Source: Branchiostoma floridae
Lineage: Eukaryota > Chordata > Leptocardii > Amphioxiformes > Branchiostomatidae
Assembly: GCF_000003815.2 (NCBI RefSeq)
Contig: NC_049980.1
Coordinates: forward strand, 3,351,431 to 3,415,430
Length of the DNA: 64,000 nucleotides
Direction of reading: 5' to 3'
Shown here in pieces: positions 1 through 12,600 of this stretch (within the stretch, counting starts at the first letter, position 1; each line of letters starts with the position of its first letter). Position numbers and translations under genes: made by a program. Under the pieces are notes generated by a model, which was not told the origin of the DNA, did no database searches, and saw nothing but the letters and a program-made list of their open reading frames with translations.

Positions 1-18
1 TCTGACTGTTATAGTTTA

Positions 19-523
19 GGCCACCGCAAGTAAATTTTATGGCTGACATCAGCGCGCGCATTAATTTTTGCCTGATTTCAGAAAAAAAATAAAAAATTTT
101 TTCTTCTGCAGGGATGGTCAACATGACGATAAAGTACCAAAATGAGCAAATATATTGTGTTGTAGCCTAATAATTGAACTTGTAGAATTGACACTTGCGA
201 GGTACCAGGACTGTAGTTGTAGAAATGAAACTTATTGGATAGTTGTAAAAGTGACACCAATATGGAAGCTATGAGTTAGGATAACAACTTTGTTGGTGAT
301 ACCAGTCTATCACTCCAGTGTCACTTTTACCACACCAGTACATGTTTAATGCCTTGTTGACTCTGATACCATGTTTTGTCCCTTTAATTCTTGTTACAAC
401 ATTCATCACAACTTTATGGTGTCTATTTTTAAAAATGTAGCCATCTTGTTTTTTTTCTCACCCTATCGCACTATTTTTGCAATCTGTAGAGGATGTCATC
501 CATAAAATGTACTTGCTGTAGCC
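19..523 (+). mobile_element. Harbinger-like MITE, copy 1
   Basis: Terminal inverted repeats ggccaccgcaagtaaatttt and its complement at 504-523 (with variants). The same element, inverted, is at 31623-32162. Non-autonomous: no transposase is visible. Confidence 0.75.
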
Positions 524-660
524 TCACATAATGTTCAAAATACCACACTTTTACATAAACAACTTGTCTGAGAGTTTGTACATTCCTAACACAAGAATTC
601 GAGTTATTTCTAGCCAGTTGTTGTCGGCTGTTTCATCAATTTCTTTGGTTTTCCCTACAG

Positions 661-3600
661 CCGACCCGCCGTACCGGCTGTACTTTGGAGTGAAGTTTTA
701 TGCGGAGGACCCATGTAGACTTCACCAAGAAATCACAAGGTATAGTTTCTTCCAGCTCAAGTGTAACATTATGAAATGTGGAAAAGCGACACTTGTAGCT
801 TGTTCTACACAATCACTCCCAGGCCTGTTATGGTCTGATTGGGCCCCCCTCCCTCAACCAGTGCAAGGACTGCTAGGCCTAGTGTCCCATTTACACCGTT
901 GCCATAGGGGATGTAGCCCTGGCCAGACACCAAAGCTACAAATTTTCCTGTTGGTTTGGTGAATACTGCAGGGTTGTCCCATTTTTTTCATGATTAGGTC
1001 ACAGCGCCTATTTGTTGCCGGGTCCCAGGTTGATTTTAACTGCAAATTTTAAAAAAGTCAGTGGCCAGGCTGTGCCCCAAAATAGCCTAGTAGCAGCAGG
1101 GTATCATAGGGTCAGGGCTAAAAGTTCAGAAAAATACATGTAGCTCAACCCGTGAGCTAGTAACATGTACCCAAACTCCAAAGGGTTTTTTTTTTTACAA
1201 ATTGGGATGTATCATAATACAGCTTTAAAAAATTCAGGTTGTTATTATGTGTCAGTAATACACCGGGCTCCACCCTTTCATTTTATTTTGTCCTTTTTTT
1301 TGCCGATTAATTGACTACTAAATGCTTCAAGTAGTAAAACTTTTAAAGGTAGCCCTTAATGGCACCAAGTTGAACTTATTTGTTACTTGGTAAGGCAGCT
1401 GGTAGAACTTCTGGTCAACGTCTCAACCTCCATTTGCAAAGACATGTTTCTCCTGCCACAGGTTTTCTACTAGCAAAGTATGCTTGTTATACACCTTTCT
1501 CACGCGGAGGCTATGATAGATCTAAAACGAGTTCAATGCGGCAAACAAAAGACTGTCCATCATAATTAGCAGTTCAACCAATGATAGTCTGCCAATTAGG
1601 AAAGTGACCAATAAGTGAATGGCTGCAAATCCGTCAAAAATTTGCATTGTTATGTTATTATTTTGCATCTCTTAAGGGACTATGGGATCAGTCTACACTA
1701 CTCTAAATTGCTACATCTTTCGGTGCATAACACGTCTTGTAATATTTATTATTCTATCTTATATCATGAAAATTTTTGTGGTTTGGGGGAAAACTTAATG
1801 GGACCTAATTTTAGAAATAAGTTTTGTCTGTTTGCCTCATTGACCTTGTCTTCGATCTATCATGGCTGCCGCGTGAGAAAGGTGTATTGTATTTGTTTCT
1901 TTGTTTGCTTATCTATTTGTTTGTTTTCTTGCAGGTACCAGTTTTTCCTGCAGGTGAAACAGGACATACTGCAGGGACGGCTGCCGTGCCAGGCTAGCGA
2001 GGCGGCACAGCTGGCTGCATATGCTGTCCAATGTACGTGTCAACAGGGTTACATTACTGAGCCTTTTTTTAGTAGACACAACAGTTGTAAAGCAAAGCAA
2101 TTGTTTGGGGAAATAAACAGTGCTGGTCAGACATTTTTCATGCTATATTCAACACTAGATCACCTTTATCTGCATGGTAACCTATATCCATTTTTTTCAG
2201 AAAGAGGGTATTCAGGTACATGTATATCAAGTCAAAAGATGCTTGTTACCTCCATGAAAAAATGGAGGTATAGTTTTGAGTGTGTCTGTGTGTGTGTTTG
2301 TGTGTGTGTTTGTGTGTGTGTTTGTGTGTGTGTCTGTGTGTCCGCATATTTGTGGTCATCATAACTTGAGAACCTCTTGATGGACTACGATGATATTTGG
2401 TATGTAGGTAGGGGTTGGGAAGACGAAGGTCAAGGTCAATTTTGGGCCCCCTGGTGTGTGGCCTTGGTACTGCAGCGCAACTTCCGGTTTTGCTATCTCG
2501 GTGTTCTGAACATGCTATGGTCAAGATTTTTAAGCATTAGATAGCTCTTGTGCTCAGGAAAAAATTACGTAAGTTTGGGCCCCCTAGCGTCTAGTTTGGG
2601 AATAGCAGGGGCATTTTTGTCAAAAACTTCTGACGAGGATAACTCAAGAAGGGAACAACGGATTTTCATCATTTTTGGTATGTAGGTACCTTAGACAATT
2701 TTGTACAAGATTAAATACTAATTATGCAAAATAGGAGTACATTTGCATAATTAATGAGGATATTATATCATGGCAGTTTTTTTCAATGTATCTCTTGTCC
2801 TGGATGTGATATGGTCTTGACATTTGGCTGGTAGATAGCTTGCAGTGTCATGACAAAGTGGGGCAGGTTTCAGCCCCCTAACATTTAATTGCGGAACTGC
2901 AGGGGCGTTTTTGTCAAGACATTCTAAAGAGGATAACTGCAGAAAGGATTGATGGATTGGCATCATACTAGGCATGCGGGTACCTTAGGCAAATATGTTC
3001 ATAATGATATACATTTTATGCAAATGAGGACTTAATTTGCATGATTAATGAGGAAATTGTATAATTCCATTGTTTTCAATAACTGGACTTCAATAAATGT
3101 AACACATGTTAACTATGATAGGTGGAATATAAGCAGATACCAAATATGGTAATGAGGAACTTATTTGCATAATTTATGTAAAAATTGCAAAAACGCTTTA
3201 TGATTAATAATGGGAATTTTATAATGGTGACATGTGTACGTTAGTCAATGATGAACAATACCATGCATAAATTATGTTAATGTGCTAGTCAATTGCATGA
3301 AATTTACGAAAGCTCTAAATTTTCATGGAGGTATGAGGTCGCCGAACTCTAGTTTCTAATTGCAAAACATTAGAAATAATGCAATTTTAAACCACCATCC
3401 ATCGACTTGATTTCCCTAAATTATTAAACAGAATATATTTTACCCAATGATAGAGGTACAGATGAATATTGCACTTTGAATCAAAGTCATTGTTTCAATT
3501 TGTCAATTTTTTAAATTTTTTCAGCTGAGCTTGGTGACTTTGACCCCAGGAAGCACACGGGTAACTATGTGTCAGAGTTCAGGTTCATCCCTAACCAGAC

Positions 3601-6600
3601 TGAAGAGATGGAGAAACTCATCGCCAACAATCACAGAGATCTGGTGTAAGTTAACCATCTAGTACTTAGCATGGGAGATAAACATTCAATTAAAGTGATG
3701 AAAACATAAAACGAATCACTGTTTTGGGTCATTTTTTTATTACATTATAAGTTGACTCTACCTTGCTACACTGCACAGCGATATTCAAAATTGCTGTATT
3801 CCACCAAATTATTGCCTCAAAATGCTGCAAATAGTGTTTCAGAGTACTGTTATGCATTTCAAAATTTTCCCAGGGAGGATTTCTTCAGATACCCTAGAAT
3901 GCTCACACCTGCATGCAGCGTTCGCTAAAGGTGGTATCTCACTGCACTTGGGGCACCGGTGTAGCACTGTGGATTTGGAAAGATTACTAAACGAATTTCA
4001 GAGATAAACAAATTTTCTTATGTTTTGTGTATTTTGTTGTCTTCTAAGTCATACTTATATGTGTTACACAGTATCTAGATTATCTTTAAAAATGGCAAAC
4101 ATAACACAACAGTGCAGCAGTGAACAAATCCATAAGTGCCGCACCGATGTGCAGTGAGATGATTAAATTACAATCTTTAGACAACCAGTGTGTTAACATT
4201 AAGTGTGTCTGTCCATGCAGCGGACAGGTGCCGTCTGAAGCGGAGCTGAATTTCCTGAGCCTGGGCAGGGTGCTGGAGATGTATGGGGTGGACTTGCACC
4301 AAGTCATGGTGGGGCTTCTGATTTGTCCTTACGGGCTTAGGCTAGCCTCCTTCGCAGACTTTGAGCGGCACTGGCTTTCTCTGACAAGTAGCTTTTCCCG
4401 GTATTAGAAAACCTAAGCCAATTTTGAAACTAGCAAAACCCCCCCCCCCCCCCATAAAATAAAAGCCAACCCTGTCCATAGTGTGCAAAGGAGGCTATCT
4501 TTCAGCCATGTTCATTTGACTGTATGGATCTGACATCAATTTTCCCCATTTTCCAATAAAAAGGGAAGTTTCCAACGATACTGTTAATCGTACAATGCAG
4601 CTGCAAAATGAGCACATACATCGTATATGTATGCCGTAGATTACAAAATAATTGGAATTGTATACTTATGTCAGTGCTAGAATTTGAAATGAAGGTAACT
4701 GTCGCTAGTTTACCTTTATCTGTGGGGTAACCTATATCCGTGGCAATTCTAAATATGTGGACTTGGTAGTTTCATACTGCAATATCTTTTAAATGTTGCA
4801 ATTCGAAACCGCCGTGCATGGACTTGATATACCTAGATACCTTGTTTTTAAATCCAACGGAGAAAGGTGAACTACAGTTGTAGATATGCCAAAATACTTC
4901 CAACAAACAGGTAACTTGTGTGATATGTTCTCCAGTGGCAAGTTTTTTCTCCACTGAATGTTGAGAATAATGATAAACATTTTGTTTTTCTCATCAATTC
5001 TCCTGTAGGGTGACGACCATGTACAGTATTACTTGGGGCTCATGCCCAGAGGGGTGGTCGTGTACAAGAACAAGACAAAAGTCGGCATGTATTTCTGGTA
5101 AGAGAGTCGTCATCTTTAATCTGGTATCATTGTGTCACATTTTCTGGTTGATAAATGTAGAATGTACATTTGTAGGCCAAACAAAATAAATGTCCATTGC
5201 TTAAGCTCTAGCTGTGCATGTACAATGTAGAGGTAAGCAGTGATTATTGTAGGAACTGTTATATGTATGTCGTGTACATTGTATTTTGTTGAACATTACC
5301 TAGAGAAGTGTGTAGCATATCCCTATGTGTATTTGATTGCATTCTATAACTTGTATCCTCGACTTTTCATTACCTTTCAATCACTCACTCACTCACACTC
5401 ACTCACAAATGTGTTAAACTTTCTGTTTTTCTTTCAGGCCAAGAATAACCAAAATCTTGTTCAAGGAAAGGCAGTTTTTTCTCAGGGTCCGGACAAAAGA
5501 TGTAAGTGAAACACATTATTCTCTGAAGATCTGATGTGTAATGCTTGTTCACCTTTATCTGCATGTCATAATCTTTGTCAAGAGATGTCAAGAGGTGGTT
5601 TCAAACTGCAATTATCTAAAAAAAATTTTGCAATGTTTTTTATCCACCATTTGTCTGCATAATATTACCAAATACCCAATGGATACCCTGCAGATTAATG
5701 TGAACTAACATAACATTAAGAATCTTCTTTAGTGAAAAAGTTTGAACTTTGTTCCAACACAAAGGGGGAGAATTCACCATAAATTTTCGGTCGACAACTC
5801 CGACCTTCGTCAGATGGAAGACTCGCTACACTGAGGTTCCGGAAGTCGGATGATGTTCAACAGCAGCGAGTCATAAATGGCGAGAAGACGCAGCTTGCCA
5901 CCGTCACGGTTCAGAGAGGGTTGATGCGCCGTAATGTAAATTCCCTTTCTAAGAACTAGCAGTCTTCATTTGGTTGTGACAGAGAAGGCAACGGTATTAT
6001 ACATGAATATTCAGGGCTCAAAATACCACCTGCATATGCAGGTTAGTGCAAGTAAAATTGGAGCTGTGCAGGAATTTCTGGTGTCTACCTGTACCTAACC
6101 TGCACTGGCCCATGTACTGGGTTTATACAATGAGTATCCTATAATGTAGGTGTATTTGGATTGTTATTAGCTGCATTGACTGTTACCACCAATAAAGTAC
6201 ATTTTTTTGTATTAACAAAAATAGAAATGGTTCCTGAACAATTTTAGTATGATCCATAATTTCTACATTGTATATAAGTAAAGAGTGGTGCAGGTAAAAT
6301 TTGTCTGGTGCAGGTGATTTTCAATGTTACATGTACCTGCACCAGTGCAGGTATGCAGAAAAAAGGATTTCGAGCCCTGATATTGAACAGACACAGTGGT
6401 ACAATTTTGGTTGTAATTTGTTTGTACATGTAAATCATACTGGGTATTTCATACCTCATGGCGTAACACACCACGTTTTTACTGAAAAATACAAGCTGCA
6501 TATCCGGACAGATTTATTTGATCCACTCACACCGGGAAGGACTCCCACTTGGCACTCCCAATTAGGCCATGTTGATTTGATTATATGGATGACATCCTCT

Positions 6601-9600
6601 GGAAACTCCAAAACTGATGCGAGCGAGCGATAAAAAAAAAGTTTGGCAAAAAAAAAGTTGCCTTCAGTATGAAATCAAAGTGGCCAGGAAGGTTGAACAT
6701 AGGACTAAACACACATAGTATGGTATACCAACAGTTAGGTGTAGGGACCAGTACATCATACGGGTGCAAAACATTTTTTTTTCTTCTTGGACCAATCCGA
6801 AAAAAAAGACCTGAAAAAAAATCAGAGGAACAGGTATCGCCAATTACAAAATGGACTCCTTTTACATCTTATTCTTTGACTTCAGGTTTATTTTGGCATT
6901 CTATGGCATTAGTTATCTGTTTCCAGATACCTTTTTTCCATCTACGGAATATTGGTGCTCATTTTACAGCTGTTTTGCACAATTTATTGTATGGTCGAAA
7001 ACTTTTTTTTTTGGAAATGGCCGAAAATTGGTGCGAGCGCGGATGTCATCCATATAATCAAATCAACATGGCCTTATGGGACCTCCATTTAACGTCATAT
7101 CTGAGGGACGTCCTTAGCCAAAGATACTTCAGAACAATCCATGTAGATATTACTCATTTTGACCAGTTAAGTGAGGAAAGTCATGTTGTGCCTTTACCAA
7201 GGGCACAACATCGGGCAAAATACATTGTTCTGACCTTTTAGTAGCTATTGGTTGAAGATGTCATAGTGATAACTTTGAAATTCTGTTTTACAGGTTGAAT
7301 GAAGTTTCTGATGTACCTGGGGCCAACAAAGTTATAAGTTTCCAGTCTCAGTTCAGATACAGGTACTCTAATGCATTTGCTCATGATCTTCAAAGGGCTC
7401 TTACAAACATGTAGCTCAATCCATTTCATAGCCATGTAATTCCCATTTGTACCATTTATATGTTCAACATCATGCCAATCATTTGAGAATGTACAGTCAA
7501 ACCTGTACAAGTGAACACCTCTTCATAAGGCCCACCTGGTCATACACAACATGTAGATATACAGTCAAACCTTTACTAAGACCTAAGTGACCACCTTGGA
7601 CAGGTTTGATTGTACATTGTGAAATTCTGAAGAAAATGTAGAAATTCCATTTCATGATAACAGTGTGTAAATGTGGTGGTGATTGTTGTATGTTGTTGTG
7701 CCAGAATATTACTTTAATAATACTAACTTTGTTGGTCATCACTAATTTTCAACGTTTCAGAACATCCTAATTATTTTTCTATTAAATGAATTTTGATGTA
7801 TAGTTTCAGTAAATCCAGTGTTGCATGCAAACGATCAAAAAGATATTACTTCTAATTTTAACCTTACCACTAGTTTACCTTTATCCGTGGGGTAACCTAT
7901 ATCCTTTGTTTGAAAAACTTGGTATTTAGGGACATGTGGAAAAACGGTGGTTTCAAATATATTTTAGAATTGATATTGCGATTTAAAACCACTGCCCGTC
8001 GACTTTATATTCCTTTATACAGAGGATTTTATAAGCTATTGATATATTAGGTTACCACAAGGATCTGAGGTGAACTAGCAATATATATGGGATATATGGT
8101 TTCCATTCAGTATCAAACTTATATATTTGTCTATCTTAAAGTTTGTGTTATCTGTTTGTTTTATTTGTTTGTTTGTTTGTTTGTTTGTTTTCAATAGAGG
8201 AGAGACAGACTCTAATGTTGGCAGGTACATGTGATACAGTTGTATAGGTTGGGAGGGGGGCAAATGGACTCTTGCTAATTGCATGCGGCTGGATGACCTT
8301 GCCATGCTGACCTTGACTTACATGTACTGTGCGGAAGGGGGTGAAAAGGATGACTTGGAAGTCTTGCAATCAAATTGTGTTGTCTGTACGCATCTACTTT
8401 GGCTTGGCACAACTCTTCCATGGTCCTTTTCACTTACATGATGTACTTTAAAATAATACCTAAAATAATACCTTTTCTGTCCTAAGGCTTGTATATTTTG
8501 GCCAGAGCATGTTTTGCATGATGGATTCAATTACATATGCTTCTTTGTAACGTTGAGGATACAATGTTTGCTAAAAGGCCAGAAAAATTCAATCATTATT
8601 TATACAATGCATTGGAATATATGATGAAAACTAAGTCGCCATCATCGACATGGAAAGACTGAAGAGCAAATCTTAGTCTCCAACTCCAAGCAGATATTCA
8701 GAGGCCAAATTGGTATCCAGCAAGGATTTTAGGTTACATGTATATTAAGCTCCTTGCTGCCAGTTTTTTGTCATAGCTGCAGTTTTTGTGAACAAATGAT
8801 CAGAAAGGAAACATAACAAGTACGCCTACCAATATCTGCTTGTAGGGTCTATTCAAACATGGGTGGTTATGTCTAAAGACAGACTGAGGCAAATGATGTG
8901 GCCATTTGAAGTCTTTTGGTGTGGCCTTCCATTGTGACCCAACAAAATCATTCCAAACAATAGGACTGGTACTTTGACAGACATTCAATTTTCATTTTCC
9001 CTATCCCAATATTCTTCAAAACAACTAAAACACGAGATATTGAATTTTTCTGGTTCAAGAGATTGTTAAACATAAAGGTTTGACAAACTGGTTTCTAAAG
9101 TTTGTGAGTTTCTCCCCTTTCTCCCCAGTGGTAGGACGGCAAAGCAGGCTCTGCAGGACAACAACACCATGCAGCAAGCCGAGCCGTACGTCGAGCGAGC
9201 TCCAAGCAAGCGCTACGACAGGAGAGGGGGAGGTAAGCTAAGCGCTGTACAGTCAAACCTGTCTATAGCGGGCATTCAAGGGACTGGAGAAATGTGGCCA
9301 CTATAGACAGGTGGCACTGTAGAGAAAATGACAAACTCGGTGCAGGGTGACATAAGGCTGCAGTATGGTTGCAATAGGCAGTGTTTCTGTGTCAACGGGA
9401 CCGGAAATGGTGTGGCCGTGGCCGTATTGGACAGGTGGCCGCTAAGCCTATTTCTTAATCATTACGAATCCAAGGGACTGACAAAAAGTGACCAGTATAT
9501 GGCCAGGTGGCTGCTATGCAAAGGTGACCGCTAATGCAGGTTTGAGTGCAGTCACATTTCCTCTCGGCTGGGTAGTTTTTGGGAACAAAAAGTACGATCA

Positions 9601-12600
9601 TAGAAAAGACAACAAACACACAAAACGGACCAAAAATAATTCAAAAGCATACGTCGATGAAGGTTAGACATCCAATAAGATACAGTATGCCAAAAAGCAG
9701 TTACTCAAGCAACAGAGTGTCACGGACGAAAGACAACCATATGGCTGTCTGAAACGTACTTACCATTTCCCAAATCATATCCAGTTGCTTGAGTAACTGC
9801 TTTTGGGCATAACATGCCTGGGCTCCAGGTAGGAAATTTGATATAGGCCTTAGTCAAGGTTGGACAAGTTTTCTGAAATCCACTTGTCCTATTGGGCAAG
9901 TACATAAAGAATCTACTTGTCCGAATCAACTTTTCACTTGTCCAAAATTAGAATAACATTTTTCTATGTATTTTCATATCTCGGCAATGGAATTCTTTTA
10001 TCATTGGCTCTGTTTTTCTGTGTTGACCAATGCTTGATGCCATGGCTGTCAAAAGTAAAGTATAAAAAACTCTCACTCAATGGAAGAATTCTTACTTGCC
10101 CAATTAGGCAAGTTGGGTAGGACATTATAATCTCTTCTACTTGCCCAGGCTAGTGGACTTGTCCAACCCTGCTTAGAACCATTCTTATGGCTAATCACCA
10201 TCATCCTTTTTTGTCAATCATAAAAAAAAATGTATTTGACGTACGAGCAAAGAATTATGGTAGGATTGATTGGTTCTGTGATTTTTTTTTTTCAGATGAT
10301 GCTAACGGTGATGTGTACAAAGTAGGGAACCCTGCAGATGTCACCATGCCAATGTCACCTGATGGGGTAACCATGGTGATAGCCCCGGAACCTGTATCAA
10401 GGTAGGACCCCCTGTTAGGACCTCACATGTTTTCAGTGCATTCTTTGAAGCATCAGAAATGTAGATGACCTTTAGGTCATACCAACTCAATTTGTAGGTT
10501 GTCAGATTTGGTTAGAAGAAATATTGAGCAGTAAGGAAGAATAAATTTTCATAACAATAACAATAAGCAAATGCAAGAAACTCATCTATAGTATTTGTAT
10601 TTCAGTAGCCTGCAGTAGATTATATTTAAAAAAATTATTAAATGTCTCTGTGGCCAAGTGGTAATGCAACCCCGCTGCTTGGCCATCTGTAACCAATTCC
10701 ATGGATCTGTGGGCCTGAGTTCGATCCCATGGTCGGCAGAGCTCGGACATGTTGTAAAGGATTGCATTTGTCTTTCCGAAGGGACGTAAAATGGGGGTCC
10801 CAGCCTAGTAAAATGGAACCAACCGTTCATACCTGGCCTGGAAAACTCTATGAGTGCTCTATGATATGATAAACTAATCATGATAAAATATGATGATTTG
10901 TTCTGACAGTGGGAAGCAGTACGCCAACGGCACGGCTCCGGGGTCCGCTGTGAGTGCCAGATCCCTGCCCTGGGAACAGAGGGACGAAACTCAAGGGTAG
11001 GTGTCTGATGAACATGTCTGAGTACAACATTCCTTACTTTGGAGGTCCACATCAATTGGTGTGGTAAAGGTAAAGGTAGTGAGTTGTTATCCACTGTGTC
11101 TAGGGTACAATATCGGAAGGTGGAGCCCAACCCTCTCCTTCCAATGCCTTTTACCTCCCCAACCGAAGTCAGGTACCCATTTTTACACCTGGATGGAGTG
11201 AGGAAAGTGGTGCAAAGTGCCATTCCCAAGGGCACAACATCGGTAGCAAGTCAGGGGTTTTGAACCCAGGATCTTTGAATTTCAGGCTAAACTACCTAAC
11301 CGTTCCGCCAAAACAAGGCCCTTAAGAAACCTGTTAATAGCCAGTAGTCCACTATAACCTATTTCTTATCCCTGTCCCTTGAGCAGTCTCTATAGACCTG
11401 GTGAGCTTTGATTGTTGTAACAGTACTGGAGGAACCTGACTTCAGCACCAAGGACAGAGGCATTGAAATTACTCTTTTGTAAAGAATTGGACAATTTTTC
11501 GTTCACCGGTTTTCAGCATTCGACCTGGTTTTGTGTAAGAACAACTCCAGTGACATAAGCAATGTTAAATAGTCGTGTCGGTAGCAACCTGCCTACAGTG
11601 ACCATTTTCAAGTCCTGTGTGTGGTCACTATAGACAGGTTTGACTGTACATTACCTGTTTTCCTCATAAAGATTTTATGTTATTTCTGTACTCAAAGTGG
11701 AGTGCTAACCAACAAGCTTTTGATCAGTCCTTTGATCTGTCTCAAGTTGGAATGACCCACAGCCTATGTCGCCTGACCTGAACTTTTAGCAGTTTTCTTT
11801 CTGTACTGAAATAGCATATGAAACCTTTATGCTGTGAAATTACCATCACTGGTGACCTTTCATTTCAACATATTAAGTACCATTCTTTTTGTGTTTCAGG
11901 GGGCTGTTCACCTCTGGAGGCTCCCCTCGCTCCACGAGAAGTGTGGCGTCCAGCAAGAAGTTCCCGCGCTACCCAAAGAGTGGCAGCGACAGTGAGGGAC
12001 CACACAGAAGAAGGTACAGAAATTACAATGTGTCTCAGGTTAATATTATGTAGCACAAATTTTGTTTTATGTAATACTATATTGTATTGTCAGGAGTCGA
12101 GCCCTTAAATATATTAGGTCAATGACAAAAAAATGAAAAGCTAGAAACCTATGTTTTTTTTGTTTGTTTATTGTAAGTGTTTAATAGCCAATTGAGGCAG
12201 CATGTATAGTGCACATTTTCTTGCACTTAGTGTCAGTGTAATGAGTTATTATTAGTTGACTGAAAGTCACTGTAAATTAAAGATAATCTCTCTTTTCTCC
12301 CTCTTTGTCTTATTCTCTCTCTCCCTCTCTCCTCACCCTCTCTCCTCCCCCTCTCTCTCATTCTCCCTCTCTCTCTCTCTACCTCCTCTTTCCTCATCCC
12401 TCTCTTTCTCTTCCACTCCTTCCCTCTCTTCTCCAATTCTCTTCTTCTCTCTACTCCCCCCCCCCTCTTTCTTTCAATCTCTCTGGCTTGACAATTCAGA
12501 GATGACATAGGAAGAATAGAACCAACAGAACACGATGTAACACACTTTTGTGTCTCTCGGTAAAGACATCACAGGGCCCGCAGCAGTGGCATGTCATCAG

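Larger units (their letters stand above)
5502..7293 (+). other. Intron of EPB41L4A lacking an expected FERM F3 exon
   Basis: The donor at 5501 ends on a whole codon (phase 0), but the exon starting at 7294 needs two bases from an upstream exon. Direct joining gives a stop after two codons. An exon of length 3n+2 must therefore lie between them. In relatives it encodes the end of the F3 lobe (the Cys-Asn-Glu to His-Thr-Phe-Phe stretch, about 32 residues). I read the whole interval and found no such exon; 6012-6379 and 6565-7073 are transposons and 5750-5960 is unassigned, probably repeat-derived. Confidence 0.7.

Noticed and set aside
6301-7241. Frames of 110 and 190 codons in an EPB41L4A intron
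   Set aside because: They run through two MITEs; similar peptides recur from the copies at 44180 and 54664.
12233-12510. Open frames on both strands of the CT tract (Arg/Glu-rich and Ser/Leu-rich)
   Set aside because: Pure low-complexity (CT)n translation inside an intron.
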